From Octadecabacter sp. SW4 (GTDB lineage: Bacteria > Pseudomonadota > Alphaproteobacteria > Rhodobacterales > Rhodobacteraceae), in the NCBI RefSeq assembly GCF_008065155.1, contig NZ_CP042819.1, forward strand, positions 3,158,501 to 3,222,500: a stretch of DNA of 64,000 bases, read 5' to 3'. The stretch's first letter is position 1. Every line of letters starts with the position of its first letter. Positions 37,097-46,249 of this stretch are shown one piece after another. Position numbers and translations under genes: made by a program. The notes under the pieces are model-generated. The model was not told where the DNA came from, did not search any database, and worked only from the letters and a program-made list of their open reading frames with translations.

Positions 37097-37219
37097 ATGC
37101 TTCGCACCATCATGGTCGGCAGCTGTGTTTCGGTTCAAGGTATTCTGGTGCGCACCCTCGCAAATGGCAAAGTGGTCATCAGCGTTGGTGAGCGGACATT
37201 TGAAGGAAAGCCTGTTTAG
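37097..37219 (+). CDS. 40-residue basic small protein
   Basis: A short gene supported by a strong GGGAGGA ribosome site six bases before the ATG and by a perfect terminator just after it. The product (MLRTIMVGSCVSVQG followed by a Val-rich part ending FEGKPV) has one cysteine, no signal peptide and no clear membrane helix; the alternating hydrophobic residues suggest a small beta fold. I recall similar short proteins in related bacteria but no function. It lies between mutT and infB, which is on the other strand, and is preceded by AT-rich sequence and the tandem repeats. Confidence 0.7.
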   Translation: MLRTIMVGSCVSVQGILVRTLANGKVVISVGERTFEGKPV

Positions 37220-37242
37220 GCACGCGCACTTCATTTCGATAT

Positions 37243-37272
37243 AAAAAGGGGACGCGCTAGCGTCCCCTTTTT
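37243..37272. terminator. Bidirectional intrinsic terminator
   Basis: A perfect 13-bp stem, AAAAAGGGGACGC (37243-37255) with GCGTCCCCTTTTT (37260-37272), has a GCTA loop. T-runs at both ends make it work for the plus-strand small gene and for the convergent infB operon, whose stop is 21 bases away. Confidence 0.92.
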
Positions 37273-37292
37273 CGTTTTTGGTATCGGACCGA

Positions 37293-39776
37293 TTACAGCG
37301 AGCGTTCGATTTCTTCGCGCTCGAAAATCTCGATAACATCGTCGGGCCGAATATCGTCATAGTTCTCAAAGGCCATGCCGCATTCCTGACCCGACTGCAC
37401 TTCGGGGACTTCGTCCTTGAAACGCTTGAGGGTCTTGAGCGTGCCTTCGTGGATCACAACATCATCGCGCAGCAGGCGCACACCTGCCGAACGCCGCGCA
37501 ACCCCTTCGGTCACAAGACAACCAGCAACCTTGCCAATGCCCGTAACCTTGAACACTTCCTTGATCGTCGCGTAGCCGATAAACTTCTCGCGGATTTCGG
37601 CTGACAGCAGGCCCGACGCAGCCGCTTTGACGTCATCCACAAGATCATAGATCACCGAATAATACCGGATCTCGACGCCCTTTTGGTTGGCGGTGTTGCG
37701 GGCGGATGCGTTCGCACGCACGTTAAAGCCGAACACCGGCGCACCGGACGCTTCGGCAAGTCCAATGTCGGTTTCCGTGATCGCGCCGACACCGGAATGC
37801 AGCACGCGCACGCGGACTTCATCGTTGCCGATTTTCTCCATCGCCTGAACGATTGCTTCGGCAGAACCCTGCACATCGGCCTTGACCAAAATGGGAAGTT
37901 CACTGACGTTTTCATCCGCCTTGGCGTTGGCCATCAACTGTTCAAGGGTGGTCGCGGCACCGGCGGCGGCGCGTTTCTCCTTGGCGGCCTTCTCGCGGTA
38001 TTCGGCGATTTCGCGGGCCTGTGCTTCGGTCTCGGTGACGTTCAGCACATCGCCAGCCTCGGGGGTGCCGTTGAGGCCAAGAACCTCGACCGGGACCGAA
38101 GGACCGGCTTCCTTGACGCGCTCACCCTTGTCGTTGATCAGCGCACGGACTTTGCCCCACTGTTCGCCGACAACAAAAATATCGCCCTGACGCAGCGTGC
38201 CGTTTTGCACCAGAACAGTCGCAACGGGGCCGCGGCCCACGTCAAGCTGAGCTTCGATGACGGCCCCTTGGGCGGCACGATCCGGGTTGGCCTTGAGTTC
38301 CAGAATTTCCGCCTGTAGCGCGATCGCTTCAAGCAGCTCATCCAGACCCTGACCGGTGATGGCCGACACTTCGACATCCTGCACATCGCCAGACATCTTT
38401 TCGACGATCACCTCGTGCTGCAACAGGTCTGTGCGCACCTTGTCGGGATTTGCCGCTGGTTTGTCGACCTTGTTGATCGCTACAATCATCGGCACCTTGG
38501 CGGCCTTGGCGTGGTTAATTGCCTCGATGGTTTGCGGCATGACGGCATCGTCGGCCGCAACAACCAGCACAACGATATCCGTCACATGCGCGCCGCGCGA
38601 CCGCATCGACGTAAACGCCGCGTGGCCCGGCGTATCCAGGAAAGAAAGCACCTGACCGCTGTTGGTCGTCACCTGATAGGCCCCGATATGCTGCGTAATC
38701 CCGCCCGCTTCGCCGGCGACAACCTTGGCGTCGCGGATCGCGTCCAGCAGCGATGTCTTGCCGTGGTCAACGTGACCCATGATCGTGATAACCGGCGGAC
38801 GGTCTTGCAGATCCTTGGGATCTTCCTCGATCTTGGTGATCACGTCTTCGACGTCGGAATCGGACACACGCACAACCTTGTGGCCAAATTCCTCGATGAT
38901 GAGTTCGGCAGTATCCGCGTCAATCGACTGGTTTTGCGTGGCCATGATGCCGTTGTTCATCAGTGACTTCACAACATCCGACACGCGCTCGGCCATGCGA
39001 TTGGCCAGTTCGGACACGACGATCGCTTCGGGCAGCTTGACGTCACGCACAACCTTTTCGCGCTCGACGTTCTGGCCCATCGCCTTTTGGCGGGCGCGTT
39101 CCTGTTTGCGCTTCATCGCAGCCATTGAGCGCTGGCGTCCGCCTTCGCCACCTGACAGCGCCTGGTTGAGGGTCAACTTGCCGGACCGGCGGCCATCGTC
39201 GCCGCCCTTGTTTCGGGTGTTGCGCTGTTCACGATCAGATTCGTTCTTACGCGGCGTCGCTTGCGGTGCCGAACGGGTCGGGCCGCGCACCGCGGCGGCG
39301 TCAGGATCAACGACCGCAGCAGGTGCGGCGGCGGCCTGCGCGGCGGCTTCGGCTTCACGCTTTTTGCGTTCTTCTTCTTCGGCCTTGGCTTTCAGCGCTT
39401 CTTCGCGCTCGCGCTCTTCGCGTTCTTTTGCCTCGGCGTCCGCACGACGTTCTTCACGTTCGGCGGCGCGTTCTTTTTCCTCGGCTTCGCGCTTGGCGGC
39501 GTCTTCGGCCTCGCGGGCCTTGGACAGTGCAAGCGCCTTCATCCGGCGCTCGAGCTCGACGTCCGAGATCCCGGCAGGACGCTTGGACGGATCACCGCCC
39601 GTCGGTGCGCCGCCGGAAACGGCTGGCTTTGCCGCACCCGGTTTTGGCACCACAACGCGTTTGCGTTTGGTTTCCACCACGACGTTCTTGGTGCGCCCGT
39701 GGCTAAAGCTTTGCTTGACGTTCGCAGGACGCGATCCGCCCAGACCAAGTGGTTTTTTGCCGTCGTTATCGCTCAT
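37293..39776 (-). CDS. infB: Translation initiation factor IF-2
   Basis: IF-2 is the GTPase that places initiator tRNA on the ribosome. The 827-residue product has a long low-complexity N-terminus (about 75-200: Ala, Glu, Arg and Lys-rich, likely coiled coil), an IF2_N region, and the GTPase domain with G1 [10 protein letters not shown]3 DTPGHAAF and G4 NKVDKP, followed by domains II to IV (MFNVRA-like [11 protein letters not shown]; final EDYDDIRP-like [17 protein letters not shown]). It is the last gene of the rimP-nusA-ylxR-infB operon and ends at a bidirectional terminator. Confidence 0.98.
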   Translation of the reverse strand: MSDNDGKKPLGLGGSRPANVKQSFSHGRTKNVVVETKRKRVVVPKPGAAKPAVSGGAPTGGDPSKRPAGISDVELERRMKALALSKAREAEDAAKREAEEKERAAEREERRADAEAKEREEREREEALKAKAEEEERKKREAEAAAQAAAAPAAVVDPDAAAVRGPTRSAPQATPRKNESDREQRNTRNKGGDDGRRSGKLTLNQALSGGEGGRQRSMAAMKRKQERARQKAMGQNVEREKVVRDVKLPEAIVVSELANRMAERVSDVVKSLMNNGIMATQNQSIDADTAELIIEEFGHKVVRVSDSDVEDVITKIEEDPKDLQDRPPVITIMGHVDHGKTSLLDAIRDAKVVAGEAGGITQHIGAYQVTTNSGQVLSFLDTPGHAAFTSMRSRGAHVTDIVVLVVAADDAVMPQTIEAINHAKAAKVPMIVAINKVDKPAANPDKVRTDLLQHEVIVEKMSGDVQDVEVSAITGQGLDELLEAIALQAEILELKANPDRAAQGAVIEAQLDVGRGPVATVLVQNGTLRQGDIFVVGEQWGKVRALINDKGERVKEAGPSVPVEVLGLNGTPEAGDVLNVTETEAQAREIAEYREKAAKEKRAAAGAATTLEQLMANAKADENVSELPILVKADVQGSAEAIVQAMEKIGNDEVRVRVLHSGVGAITETDIGLAEASGAPVFGFNVRANASARNTANQKGVEIRYYSVIYDLVDDVKAAASGLLSAEIREKFIGYATIKEVFKVTGIGKVAGCLVTEGVARRSAGVRLLRDDVVIHEGTLKTLKRFKDEVPEVQSGQECGMAFENYDDIRPDDVIEIFEREEIERSL

Positions 39777-39780
39777 TTAG

Positions 39781-40404
39781 CTACTTATCCTTCCCGGCAG
39801 CACTGTCGCTACCGTCAATCTCGCGCAAGCCTTTCAGCTTTGTGGCTTCCTCTACAACACGATTGCCGAGTCCACCAGCCGCGAGCGCGCCATGTATCAC
39901 ACTTTGGCGCCCAAATGCCAAACCCAATTCCTGCGCTGTCAAACAGCCAAAGAACCGGGCACCTTCGGGGGTCCACAACTTGGCCTTCCCCCGTTCAGAA
40001 CCATCGCTGGCCTGCAGCAAGACACGCACCCGCGCACCGCCTGCCAGCCAGCTTTTAACTTTTTCAAACCCGCAAACCGCATATCCGGCCTTGCGAGCCA
40101 TCGCGATCAGGTCAACGACGCGGCGCACTTGCTGGCGCTCCACCTCGTCGACAAGGTTCTCGGGCACATTCACAGGCTGTTTCGCAGAGCGCGAAAACTG
40201 CCCCTTTGCCGCCTTTTCAAGAACGGCACGTTCCGCAGTCACCCACATGCCGCGACCCGGCAATTTGTCGAACACGTCGGCAAAGACCAGATCATCCGGG
40301 CCGACGACAAACCGGATCAGCCCTGATTTCGGCTGAACCTCGCCGGTGACGATGCACTTGCGCTCCGGTTCGTCGCGTTTCCTGGATTGACCACCTCGTG
40401 CCAT
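39781..40404 (-). CDS. ylxR: YlxR-family RNA-binding protein with C-terminal L7Ae-like region
   Basis: The 207-residue product joins a DUF448/YlxR domain (about 14-85; RKCIVTGEVQPKSGLIRFV, PGRGMWV) to a second region (about 100-190; ARKAGYAVCGFEKVKSWL, VLLQASDGS) like ribosomal L7Ae-type RNA-binding proteins. In Gram-positives these are two genes (ylxR and ylxQ) between nusA and infB; here they are fused, as usual in alphaproteobacteria. The role is nucleic-acid binding, possibly with RNase P or transcription; not settled. It lies 4 bp before infB and 23 bp after nusA. Confidence 0.9.
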   Translation of the reverse strand: MARGGQSRKRDEPERKCIVTGEVQPKSGLIRFVVGPDDLVFADVFDKLPGRGMWVTAERAVLEKAAKGQFSRSAKQPVNVPENLVDEVERQQVRRVVDLIAMARKAGYAVCGFEKVKSWLAGGARVRVLLQASDGSERGKAKLWTPEGARFFGCLTAQELGLAFGRQSVIHGALAAGGLGNRVVEEATKLKGLREIDGSDSAAGKDK

Positions 40405-40427
40405 GTCGCGCCCTCGAAGGCCTGCGA

Positions 40428-42038
40428 TCAGGCCTCCGCCTCCAGTTCTTCTGCGTCGTCTTCCGACTTGGCAACCAGATCGGCAGGATCAACCCAGCCC
40501 AGCATCACGCGGGCGGTCATGACCATGTCTTGAGCTTCTTCCAGCGACACGTCGAACTTTTCAAGCACACCATCGTCCTTGACCCGTTCGCCGTTTTCGG
40601 TCGTCCAGCCACCGGCAAGCTCCCAATCCGCGCAGGTTGCGAAATCTTCGAGCGTTTTCACGCCATCTTCGGCCAGCGCTTCAATCATTTGGGGTGTCAG
40701 GCCCTCGAATGCAACAAGGCTGTCCTCGACGCCCAATTCGCGGGCGTGGTCGAGAGCGGCCTTGTTCGCTGCTTCCAGCACATCGCGGGCCCGGGCCTGC
40801 AATTCGTTGGCGGTATCTGCGTCAACACCGTCAATCACCAGCAATTCGTCAACTTCGACATAGGCGACCTCTTCAAGGTTGGTAAAGCCTTCGGATACCA
40901 GCAGCTGGGCAAAGAATTCGTCCAAATCCAGCTTGTCCATGAACAGCTTGGTGCGGACCTCGAATTCCGCCTGACGACGCTTGGATTCTTCTTCTTCGGT
41001 CATGATGTCGATATCAAGGCCGGTCAGCTGGCTGGCCAGACGCACGTTCTGGCCACGGCGGCCAATCGCCAGCGACAGCTGTTCTTCGGGCACGACAACT
41101 TCGATCTTGCCGGCCTCCTCGTCCAGAACAACCTTGGACACTTCGGCGGGCTGCAACGCGTTCACAAGAAATGTCGGCATGTCTTCATTCCACGGAATGA
41201 TGTCGATCTTTTCACCCTGCAATTCGTTCACGACCGCCTGCACACGGCTGCCGCGCATACCAACGCAGGCACCGACGGGATCAATGCTGCCGTCATAGGA
41301 AATCACGGCGATCTTGGCGCGCGACCCGGGGTCGCGGGCGACGGCCTTGATCTCGATGATGCCTTCATAGATTTCAGGCACTTCCATCTTGAACAATTCG
41401 GCCATGAACTGTGGGTCGGTGCGGCTCAGGAAAATCTGCGGACCACGCTGTTCGCGGCGCACTTCCTTGATGTAGCAACGGATACGATCATTGGGGCGAT
41501 AGGCCTCACGACCGATTTTTTCGTTGCGACGCAGGATCGCTTCGCCCGCGCCCACGTCGACGATAACGTTGCCGTATTCCTCGCGCTTGACCAGCGCGTT
41601 GATGATCGTGCCGGCCTTGTCCTTGAATTCTTCGTATTGGCGGTCACGCTCGGCTTCGCGGACCTTTTGCAAGATCACCTGCTTGGCCGATTGTGCGGCG
41701 ATCCGGCCCATTTCAACGGGCGGCACTTCTTCGACCAAGGTATCGCCAACCTTGGGGTCGTCCATATATTGCTTGGCCTGATCGACGGTAAATTCGGCCT
41801 GATAGTTCTCAAGCTCTTCCTCGTCCACAACCGTGCGCACACGGGTGAATGTCGCCTTGCCGGTCTTGCGATCAATGTGAACGCGGATGTCCATTTCGGC
41901 GCCGTAACGGGATTTCGCAGCACGTGCGAGCGATTCTTCCATTGCTTCGACGACCAGACCCGGGTCGATCATTTTTTCGCGTGCCACAGCCTCGGCGGTT
42001 TGCAAAAGCTCAAGCTGGTTAGCGGACGTAATAGCCAT
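40428..42038 (-). CDS. nusA: Transcription termination/antitermination factor NusA
   Basis: NusA binds RNA polymerase and nascent RNA and modulates pausing, termination and rrn antitermination. The 536-residue product has the N-terminal polymerase-binding domain (about 1-130), an S1 domain, two KH domains (VGACVGMRGSRVQAVVNEL; LAIGRRGQNVRLASQLTG) and acidic C-terminal repeats (VDELLVIDGVD; LEGLTPQ-type helix-hairpin-helix motifs). The start overlaps the rimP stop by one base (TGATG). An RNA hairpin in the operon leader is a possible target for feedback by NusA itself. Confidence 0.97.
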   Translation of the reverse strand: MAITSANQLELLQTAEAVAREKMIDPGLVVEAMEESLARAAKSRYGAEMDIRVHIDRKTGKATFTRVRTVVDEEELENYQAEFTVDQAKQYMDDPKVGDTLVEEVPPVEMGRIAAQSAKQVILQKVREAERDRQYEEFKDKAGTIINALVKREEYGNVIVDVGAGEAILRRNEKIGREAYRPNDRIRCYIKEVRREQRGPQIFLSRTDPQFMAELFKMEVPEIYEGIIEIKAVARDPGSRAKIAVISYDGSIDPVGACVGMRGSRVQAVVNELQGEKIDIIPWNEDMPTFLVNALQPAEVSKVVLDEEAGKIEVVVPEEQLSLAIGRRGQNVRLASQLTGLDIDIMTEEEESKRRQAEFEVRTKLFMDKLDLDEFFAQLLVSEGFTNLEEVAYVEVDELLVIDGVDADTANELQARARDVLEAANKAALDHARELGVEDSLVAFEGLTPQMIEALAEDGVKTLEDFATCADWELAGGWTTENGERVKDDGVLEKFDVSLEEAQDMVMTARVMLGWVDPADLVAKSEDDAEELEAEA

Positions 42039-42631
42039 CAGTCGTTCTCCTCATCAGTCCCATCCACGATGGTCTGCACTTCATCGAATTGTTTTTCGTC
42101 GATTTGGCCCGCGTCTTTGCGGCCTTTCAATACGTCACGGATCAGATCATCCGTCAGCACAAGTTTGGCATCGGTCAGCCAGTCAAATTTCAGACCGATC
42201 GTCACAGTTTCGCCGTGGTCTTCGATTTCGATCAACACTTCGTCGCCCTCAGTCCCGGCGATCTGGCCTTTGAAACGGCGGCGCCCGTCGATCATTTCGT
42301 CGGTTTCCAGCTTGGCCTCAAAGCCTTCCCACCGGTCAAAATCTTTCAACCGGGTCAACGGGCGATCGATACCGGGACTGCTGACTTCGAGAGTATAAGC
42401 CTCGACAATCGGATCCTCGACGTCAAGAACGGCGCTGACGGCGGTGCTGATCTCGGAACAATCGTCCACCTCGATGGTGCCGTCAGGTTTCTGCGCCATG
42501 ATCTGCAAGGTGCTTTCCTTGCCGGTCATCAGGCGCACGCGCACAAGCTCATACCCCATGTCTTCGATGACGGGGGCAATGATTTCAGTGATGCGACGGT
42601 CAATGGCCGCGTTGGCGATCAGATCAGACAA
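42038..42631 (-). CDS. rimP: Ribosome maturation factor RimP
   Basis: RimP helps assemble the 30S subunit. The 197-residue product has the two RimP domains, with [10 protein letters not shown] and the [10 protein letters not shown] motif. The start is uncertain: I prefer the TTG at 42631 because GGAG lies five bases upstream and the product then starts (M)[13 protein letters not shown]; a GTG at 42646 adds five residues but sits on the T-run of a hairpin and has no ribosome site. It leads the rimP-nusA-ylxR-infB operon. The C-terminus (about 30 residues) is an acidic extension. Confidence 0.93.
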   Translation of the reverse strand: MSDLIANAAIDRRITEIIAPVIEDMGYELVRVRLMTGKESTLQIMAQKPDGTIEVDDCSEISTAVSAVLDVEDPIVEAYTLEVSSPGIDRPLTRLKDFDRWEGFEAKLETDEMIDGRRRFKGQIAGTEGDEVLIEIEDHGETVTIGLKFDWLTDAKLVLTDDLIRDVLKGRKDAGQIDEKQFDEVQTIVDGTDEEND

Positions 42632-42646
42632 GCTTGCTCCAGGCAC

Positions 42647-42670
42647 AAAAAAACGGGCGCGCGGCCCGTT
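42647..42670 (-). terminator. Intrinsic terminator hairpin in the rimP leader
   Basis: Read on the minus strand, AACGGGC (42670-42664) pairs with GCCCGTT (42658-42652) around a five-base loop, followed at once by a run of T (42653-42647). It lies between the operon promoter and the rimP ribosome site, only 16 bases before the TTG start, so it must be an attenuator and not an end-of-gene terminator. Confidence 0.7.
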
Positions 42671-42723
42671 GAAATTTCCGGTGGGCGCTGGGGGTGGAAG
42701 CCAGCGCGCCGCTGTTGAAAAGG

Positions 42724-42752
42724 GATATAGGCCCGTTCAGGTGAGTCTGCAA
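42724..42752 (-). promoter_or_regulatory. Sigma-70 type promoter of the rimP-nusA-infB operon
   Basis: On the minus strand TTGCAG (42752-42747) and TATATC (42729-42724) are exactly 17 bases apart. A start near 42717 would give an 86-base leader holding the attenuator-like hairpin. The remaining bases up to the divergent small gene show nothing else. Confidence 0.6.
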
Positions 42753-42832
42753 GTAGAATGCTGCCTCGGTCCAAAAACCGCCGCAATCGCGCATTAACCA
42801 CGCTGCCAGACGAAACCTGAATGGAGAGAAAT

Positions 42833-42955
42833 ATGGACTATGGACTTTTGGTAACTGTCGGCGCGGGCTCGTTTCTGTGCGGCGTAGCGCTGATGTATCT
42901 TGTAATGATGCGCACCGTGAAAAAGCGGATCGCCGAAGGTGGAATGGCCGCCTAA
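42833..42955 (+). CDS. 40-residue single-span membrane protein
   Basis: This small gene has a GAGAG ribosome site and a perfect terminator right after the stop. The product has a short N-terminus (MDYG), one membrane helix (about 5-26, with a cysteine at 16) and a positively charged tail (RTVKKR), so the C-terminus should face the cytoplasm. It lies divergent to the rimP operon and convergent to the peptide-transporter operon. I do not know a function; proteins of this size often modulate a larger membrane complex, which is only an analogy. Confidence 0.7.
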   Translation: MDYGLLVTVGAGSFLCGVALMYLVMMRTVKKRIAEGGMAA

Positions 42956-42959
42956 GGCA

Positions 42960-42987
42960 AAAAGCCCCGCCATTCGGCGGGGCTTTT
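42960..42987. terminator. Bidirectional intrinsic terminator
   Basis: A 12-bp perfect stem, AAAAGCCCCGCC (42960-42971) with GGCGGGGCTTTT (42976-42987), has a four-base loop. It serves the small membrane-protein gene on the plus strand and the peptide-transporter operon on the minus strand, which ends at 43010. Confidence 0.92.
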
Positions 42988-43009
42988 CGTTTGTCACGGC
43001 TGGTTGATC

Positions 43010-44551
43010 CTAGGCTCTGGACCAACGCTCGGCCATACGGCCGTTATCCATCTGCCAAAGGTTACCCACGGTTTCAGGTGTCTGGATCGACATGGACAAA
43101 GCCTGAACGTAGTTGGCGAACATCGGAATAATCACGCCACCTTCGTCGCGCAGGATCATTTGCATTTCACCATACTGTTCGGCGCGCTTGGCGCTATCAA
43201 GCTCGGCGCGGGCCGACAACAGCAACTCCTGGAAGCGCGGGTGATCCCACTGGCTGTCGTTCCACGGCGCACCGGCCTCGTAGGCCGTCGAGAACATCCA
43301 GTCTTCAGTCGCACGACCCGACCAGTAAGACGCACACCAGGGCTTTTTCAGCCAGACGTTGGACCAGTAACCATCCGCTGGTTCCTGAATGACATTGATA
43401 TTGATGCCAGCCGCAGCCGCTGAGGCCTGATAAAGCTGCGCCGCATCAACAGCGCCTTCAAACGCCGCCGAGGAGGCAGACAGATCAACGTCGATCGAAT
43501 CAAGACCGGCCTGCTGCATGTAGAAACGCGCCTGATCCGGATCGTATTCCAGCTGCTCCATTTCCAGGTAATAGGGGTTCGCGGGACCGATCGGTGAATC
43601 ATTCCCGACCTGACCATGTCCCAGCAGGATCTTGTCGACGAGCTCCTGACGGTTGACGCCATATTTCAGAGCTTTGCGCACATTCACATCATTGAACGGC
43701 GGGGTGCCGGTCAGCATTGGGAAGGTATAGTGCTGGTTGCCTGTCACTTCCTGAATGCGCACATTCGGATTCGCGTTCAACAGCGCTTCTGTCTTGAAGT
43801 CGATCCTGTTGATCGCATCGACCTGCCCCGTCATCAGGGCGTTCATGCGGGCCGTGTTGTCGTTGATCGCAATATATTCGATTTCATCAAAGAAACCGGC
43901 GCTGTCACCTTTGTAATGATCTGCATAGCGGGTTGCGACCATCCGCACACCCGGATCAAACGACTGCACCTGATAAAGACCTGTGCCGATCCCGTTGGCA
44001 ATGGCCTCTTCGATCATGCCAGCAGGATACATCATAATGTGATAATCGGACATGAGATAGGGGAAGTCGGCGTTGCCGGCGGCAAGCACGAACTGCACCT
44101 GACTATCGGTGATCTTGTTCATCTCGGCGATGGCTTCGACGATTGGCTTGGCCGCCGATTTGGAATCTTCGCCAACGTGCATCTGAAGCGACTCGATAAC
44201 GTCATCCGCGCCAAAGGACTTGCCATTGTGGAACGTCACGCCCTGACGCAGGTTGAATGTCCAGGTTTTGGCATCGGCGCTCGCTTCCCAACTTTCGGCC
44301 AGTTCGCCGACCAGGCTGCCGTCAGCGGCAACTTCGGTCAGGCTGTCAAACACGGCTCCCTGACAGGACGCGATCATGAAGATGTCAGAGTGCGTCCGCG
44401 CATCCCAGCTATCGCTCGTATTGGCGCCAGAAAGGCCCGCTGTCAGCTTGCCGCCACGCATCATTTGCGCACGCAGAGGCATACCGGTTGCGGCCAGAAC
44501 ACCTGCCGCGACACCGGTCTTGAGCAGTCCGCGTCTATTCATCGTCGTCAT
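43010..44551 (-). CDS. Periplasmic substrate-binding protein of a peptide/nickel-type ABC transporter
   Basis: A 513-residue family 5 solute-binding protein, probably for oligopeptides or similar compounds. A twin-arginine signal (NRRGLLKTGVAAGVLAATG, about 5-23) suggests export in folded form by the Tat path, cleaved near LRAQ. The mature part has typical family text: LAESWEASADAKTWTFNLR, GVTFHNGKSFGADDVI and VRKALKYGVNRQELVDKIL. It is the last gene of a four-gene transporter operon, downstream of its own ATPase gene by 51 bp. The substrate is inferred from the nearby proline iminopeptidase. Confidence 0.92.
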   Translation of the reverse strand: MTTMNRRGLLKTGVAAGVLAATGMPLRAQMMRGGKLTAGLSGANTSDSWDARTHSDIFMIASCQGAVFDSLTEVAADGSLVGELAESWEASADAKTWTFNLRQGVTFHNGKSFGADDVIESLQMHVGEDSKSAAKPIVEAIAEMNKITDSQVQFVLAAGNADFPYLMSDYHIMMYPAGMIEEAIANGIGTGLYQVQSFDPGVRMVATRYADHYKGDSAGFFDEIEYIAINDNTARMNALMTGQVDAINRIDFKTEALLNANPNVRIQEVTGNQHYTFPMLTGTPPFNDVNVRKALKYGVNRQELVDKILLGHGQVGNDSPIGPANPYYLEMEQLEYDPDQARFYMQQAGLDSIDVDLSASSAAFEGAVDAAQLYQASAAAAGININVIQEPADGYWSNVWLKKPWCASYWSGRATEDWMFSTAYEAGAPWNDSQWDHPRFQELLLSARAELDSAKRAEQYGEMQMILRDEGGVIIPMFANYVQALSMSIQTPETVGNLWQMDNGRMAERWSRA

Positions 44552-44602
44552 TTTAGTCTCCCTTGTTAAGTCTTGGTCCGCCCATTTGCCGGGCGATTCG
44601 TT

Positions 44603-46249
44603 TTACATCTTATCAACTGCTGCATCGCCAATGTTATCAACTCCGCGTTCCGCGAGCAGATTATCAAGCCAGTCCGGGTCCATTTCCGGGACAGACGACA
44701 GCAAAAGGTCAGTGTAGGCGTGGTGCGGCGGCGTGAACATGGCGGTCTTTTCACCCTGTTCAACAACGCGGCCATCCTTCATCACGACAACTTCGTCGGC
44801 AATGGCGCGCACCGTTGCCAGATCATGGGTAATGAACATGTAAGACAGGCCAAGTTTGTCTTGCAGATCGGCCAAAAGGCGCAAAATCCCTTCGGCGACA
44901 AGCTGATCCAGGGCGCTGGTCACTTCATCGCAGATGATAAACTTGGGTTCCGCCGCAAGCGCGCGGGCAATCCCGATCCGCTGCTTTTGGCCACCAGACA
45001 GCTCTGAAGGCAGGCGATTGAAATACTCGGCAGGTTCCAGCTCGATCTGTTCGAGCAGTTCATTGACACGGCGGCGGCGGTCCGCCCCGGTCAGCCCCAT
45101 GTAAAACTGCACGGGGCGGCCAATGATCTGACCGATTGTCTTGCGCGGGTTCAGCGCCGTATCGGCCATCTGGTAGATCATCTGCGCCTGCCGCAACTGA
45201 TCTTTTGATCGTTTGCGGTAATCACCCGGCAACGCCTCGCCATCGAACGCGATCTCGCCCTTGGTGGGGGGCAGCAGGCCGGTGATACAGCGCGCAGCGG
45301 TCGATTTCCCCGATCCGCTTTCGCCAACTACAGCCACGGTGCGGCCCGCATGAATGTCAAAGCTGACGTCGTGCAGAACCTTGGCCTTGCCATAGGCCGC
45401 ATCAACATGGCGCACTGACACGACGGGCACAGCGCCACCGCTCACCGCTGGTTTGGCGGGGCGCTCAAAGCTGCGCACGGCCCACAGGCTTTTGGTGTAA
45501 TCCTGCGTCGGGGCGGACAGCATGGTGCGGGTGTCGGCCTGTTCAACTTCGTCGCCACGCAACAACACCTTGATAGTGTCGGCCATCTGCGCGACCACGG
45601 CCAGATCATGCGTGATATAGATCGCAGCGGTGTCATATTCCTCGACGATCTCGCGGATCGCAGCCAGCACTTCGATCTGGGTGGTCACATCAAGCGCAGT
45701 CGTCGGTTCATCAAAAATAATCAGATCGGGTCGGCAGGACATCGCCATCGCCGTCATCGCGCGCTGAAGTTGGCCACCGGATACCTGATGCGGGTAGCGG
45801 AAACCGATGTTTTCCGGATCAGGCAAGCGCAGCTTGCGATAAAGCTCGATCCCATCGGCAATACTATCCGCGCGCGACATCACACCGTGCTGCACGGGCG
45901 CTTCAGTGTGTTGATCAATGATGCGATGGGCAGGGTTAAAGCTGGCGGCGGCAGACTGCGCCACATAGGCAATCCGCTTGCCCAGCAGGTTGCGCTTGAC
46001 CGCGGCCGAAGCCGTCACCAAATCAATCCCGTCAAATTCGACCGATCCTGCGGAGATGCGCACGCCATCACGGGTAAAGCCCATCGCGGCCAACCCGATG
46101 GTTGATTTGCCCGCGCCACTTTCGCCGATCAACCCCAGCACTTCGCCCTTTTTCAGGTCCAGATCGACACCATTGATGATCGGGCTCCAGGTTTCGTCAG
46201 AACGCCCCTCAATCTTGAGGCCGCGAATTCTCAACAACTGATCGGTCAT
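44603..46249 (-). CDS. Fused DppD-DppF type ATPase of a peptide ABC transporter
   Basis: The 548-residue protein contains two complete ABC ATPase domains, which in E. coli are the separate DppD and DppF. The first has Walker A GESGAGKST at 42-50, signature VSGGQLQRAM and Walker B LIIFDEPT; the second has GESGSGKST, LSGGQKQRIGIARAL and FIICDEVTSALD. Both have the oligopeptide-type C-terminal region. The start overlaps the permease stop as ATGA. Fused ATPases are known for this transporter type in alphaproteobacteria, so this is unusual but not novel. Confidence 0.94.
   Translation of the reverse strand: MTDQLLRIRGLKIEGRSDETWSPIINGVDLDLKKGEVLGLIGESGAGKSTIGLAAMGFTRDGVRISAGSVEFDGIDLVTASAAVKRNLLGKRIAYVAQSAAASFNPAHRIIDQHTEAPVQHGVMSRADSIADGIELYRKLRLPDPENIGFRYPHQVSGGQLQRAMTAMAMSCRPDLIIFDEPTTALDVTTQIEVLAAIREIVEEYDTAAIYITHDLAVVAQMADTIKVLLRGDEVEQADTRTMLSAPTQDYTKSLWAVRSFERPAKPAVSGGAVPVVSVRHVDAAYGKAKVLHDVSFDIHAGRTVAVVGESGSGKSTAARCITGLLPPTKGEIAFDGEALPGDYRKRSKDQLRQAQMIYQMADTALNPRKTIGQIIGRPVQFYMGLTGADRRRRVNELLEQIELEPAEYFNRLPSELSGGQKQRIGIARALAAEPKFIICDEVTSALDQLVAEGILRLLADLQDKLGLSYMFITHDLATVRAIADEVVVMKDGRVVEQGEKTAMFTPPHHAYTDLLLSSVPEMDPDWLDNLLAERGVDNIGDAAVDKM

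Noticed and set aside
40398-42398. A 666-codon open frame opposite nusA and rimP
   Set aside because: Same shadow effect; the minus-strand genes have full domain motifs and correct overlaps.
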